Shown here piece after piece: positions 63,010 to 64,000 of a stretch of DNA of 64,000 nt. Under the pieces are notes generated by a model. The model was not told where the DNA came from and made no database searches. It worked only from the letters and a program-made list of their open reading frames with translations. This stretch comes from Primula veris (taxonomy: Eukaryota > Streptophyta > Magnoliopsida > Ericales > Primulaceae). Position numbers and translations under genes: made by a program. Every line of letters begins with the position of its first letter. Positions within the stretch are counted from its first letter, which is position 1. The DNA lies in the NCBI GenBank assembly GCA_963682055.1, contig OY821749.1, positions 4,824,336 to 4,888,335 on the forward strand, written 5' to 3'.

Positions 63010-63083
63010 CGATCGATCGGCTCTATGTGGCGATCGATCGCCAAAGTGTTATGTAATTTTTGAACTGAGCCCGATCGATCGGG
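63010..63083. repeat. Cluster of GATCGATCG palindromes
   Basis: 'gtcgatcgatcgg', 'ggcgatcgatcgcc' and 'cccgatcgatcggg' occur within 75 bp. The last two are perfect 14-bp palindromes. Confidence 0.9.
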
Positions 63084-63354
63084 AAACTTGGTGTTTTCCG
63101 AATTTTACGTTTTTTTTTTCTTGAAACGCTTGTAATTTGCTCGTTTGGGCTTCAAATCGACTTCCGTTCGAACCGTTGACTTTGTTATTAATGCTCTATC
63201 ATGTTAAGTCCTTAAATATATATTTTATCTTTTTTAAAAAGATCAATTATTATATTATCGAATAGAAAATTTGTAAAATCATTAAATTATAATCACACTT
63301 ATAATCAAAATAAATTATTGAACTCACTGTTCAACATTCTTGATTTTTTTATGT

Positions 63355-63990
63355 ACTTTTTCTGAATGTGTATGCACTTTTTAAAATGTTTATAAAAATT
63401 CTCGATTTGTATGCACTTATTTAGTATTATGTATGCACTTTCTTGATTTTGTGTATGCACTTTTATAAATGTGTATGCACTTTTTAAAGATGTGTATGCA
63501 AAATTCTCGATGTGTATGCACTTATTTAGTATTATGTGTGCAATTTGCTCGATTTTATATGTATTTTTCTCAATTGTGTATGCACTTTTATTGATTGTGT
63601 CGGGATCTCTACTTTACAGAAACAATATTATTTCTGGTGCCATTATTTCTACTTCTGCAGCTATTGATTTGCACTTTTGCATACAAAATACAGAAAAGTG
63701 CATACACAATGCGGAAAAATGCATATATAATACAGAAAAGTGCATAGACAATGCAGAGATTTGCATACACAATAAAAAAAAATGCAAACACAATCAAGAA
63801 AAGTGCATATACAATCCATAAAGTGCATACACAATCGAGAAAAGTGCATACATAATTGAGAAAAGTGCATAGATAATACTAAATAAGTGTATACACATCG
63901 ACAATTTTGTATACACATCTAAAAAAAGTGCATAAACATCTATAAAAGTGTATACACAAAATCAAGAAAGTGCATACACAATCCATAAAT
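63355..63990. repeat. Foldback of 'gtgtatgcactttt' units
   Basis: The left part (63360-63600) has about ten units around 'tgtgtatgcacttttt'. The right part (63670-63990) has the complementary 'aaaagtgcatacacaat' units. The order of variant units is mirrored: 'cactttcttgattttgtg' at 63436 pairs with 'cacaaaatcaagaaagtg' at 63954. The central spacer is about 60-70 bp. It may extend beyond the window. Confidence 0.85.
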
Positions 63991-64000
63991 TGCATATAAA

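Noticed and set aside
1..64000. tRNA, rRNA or other structured RNA genes
   Set aside because: No convincing tRNA boxes or rRNA sequence were found by eye; a covariance-model scan could still find one.

Overview
The window is nuclear DNA from a flowering plant, most likely a eudicot. Genes are split by short GT-AG introns, intergenic DNA is very AT-rich, and Stowaway, CACTA, copia and LINE relics are scattered throughout. The protein families (ER glucosidase II, CID/PAM2-RRM proteins, DUF4228/PADRE, P-stalk protein P1) are plant-type. I cannot name the species from sequence alone.

Six protein genes look real. From left to right: (1) the catalytic alpha subunit of ER glucosidase II, GH31 (+, 2118-10887, seven coding exons, 916 aa); (2) a Nudix-like protein with a degenerate Nudix box (+, 13689-15148, two exons, 272 aa); (3) 60S acidic ribosomal protein P1 (-, 28133-25260, three exons, 110 aa) with a telo-box and site II promoter; (4) a family 1 pectate lyase-like protein without a signal peptide but with an N-myristoylation-like start (-, 32607-31489, 372 aa); (5) a CID/PABP-interacting protein with PAM2 and two RRMs (+, 39763-46375, ten exons, 319 aa); (6) a DUF4228/PADRE protein (+, 59418-59876, 152 aa). 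A seventh, weaker call is a 90-aa protein at 20298-20026 (-). A decayed SR34/SF2-type splicing-factor fragment lies at 30634-29305 (-). The genes have unrelated jobs (ER glycoprotein quality control, translation, RNA binding, cell-wall-type carbohydrate chemistry, stress response) and do not form a cluster.

The rest is repeats. The most striking is a 4.0-kb foldback element (20869-24911) with 19-bp perfect terminal inverted repeats and arms built of tandem arrays. Two smaller elements near 49.6-50.5 and 54.8-55.7 kb share its terminal motif and layout. A separate foldback occupies 63.4-64.0 kb. Others are a decayed Ty1/copia pol (17.3-18.3 kb), a decayed LINE with an unusual RT signature (54.1-52.6 kb, -), a CACTA miniature with a 3-bp target duplication, three TA-flanked MITEs, a family related to 'cctctctata...ggtccc' (43.7, 47.3 and 57.2 kb; one copy carries a 340-bp insertion), three 'ccgtttgg'-type elements, and a diverged duplication of the 3' end of the Nudix gene.

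All exon boundaries were derived by eye from GT-AG signals, phase and recalled family conservation. UTR limits and TE boundaries are less certain.
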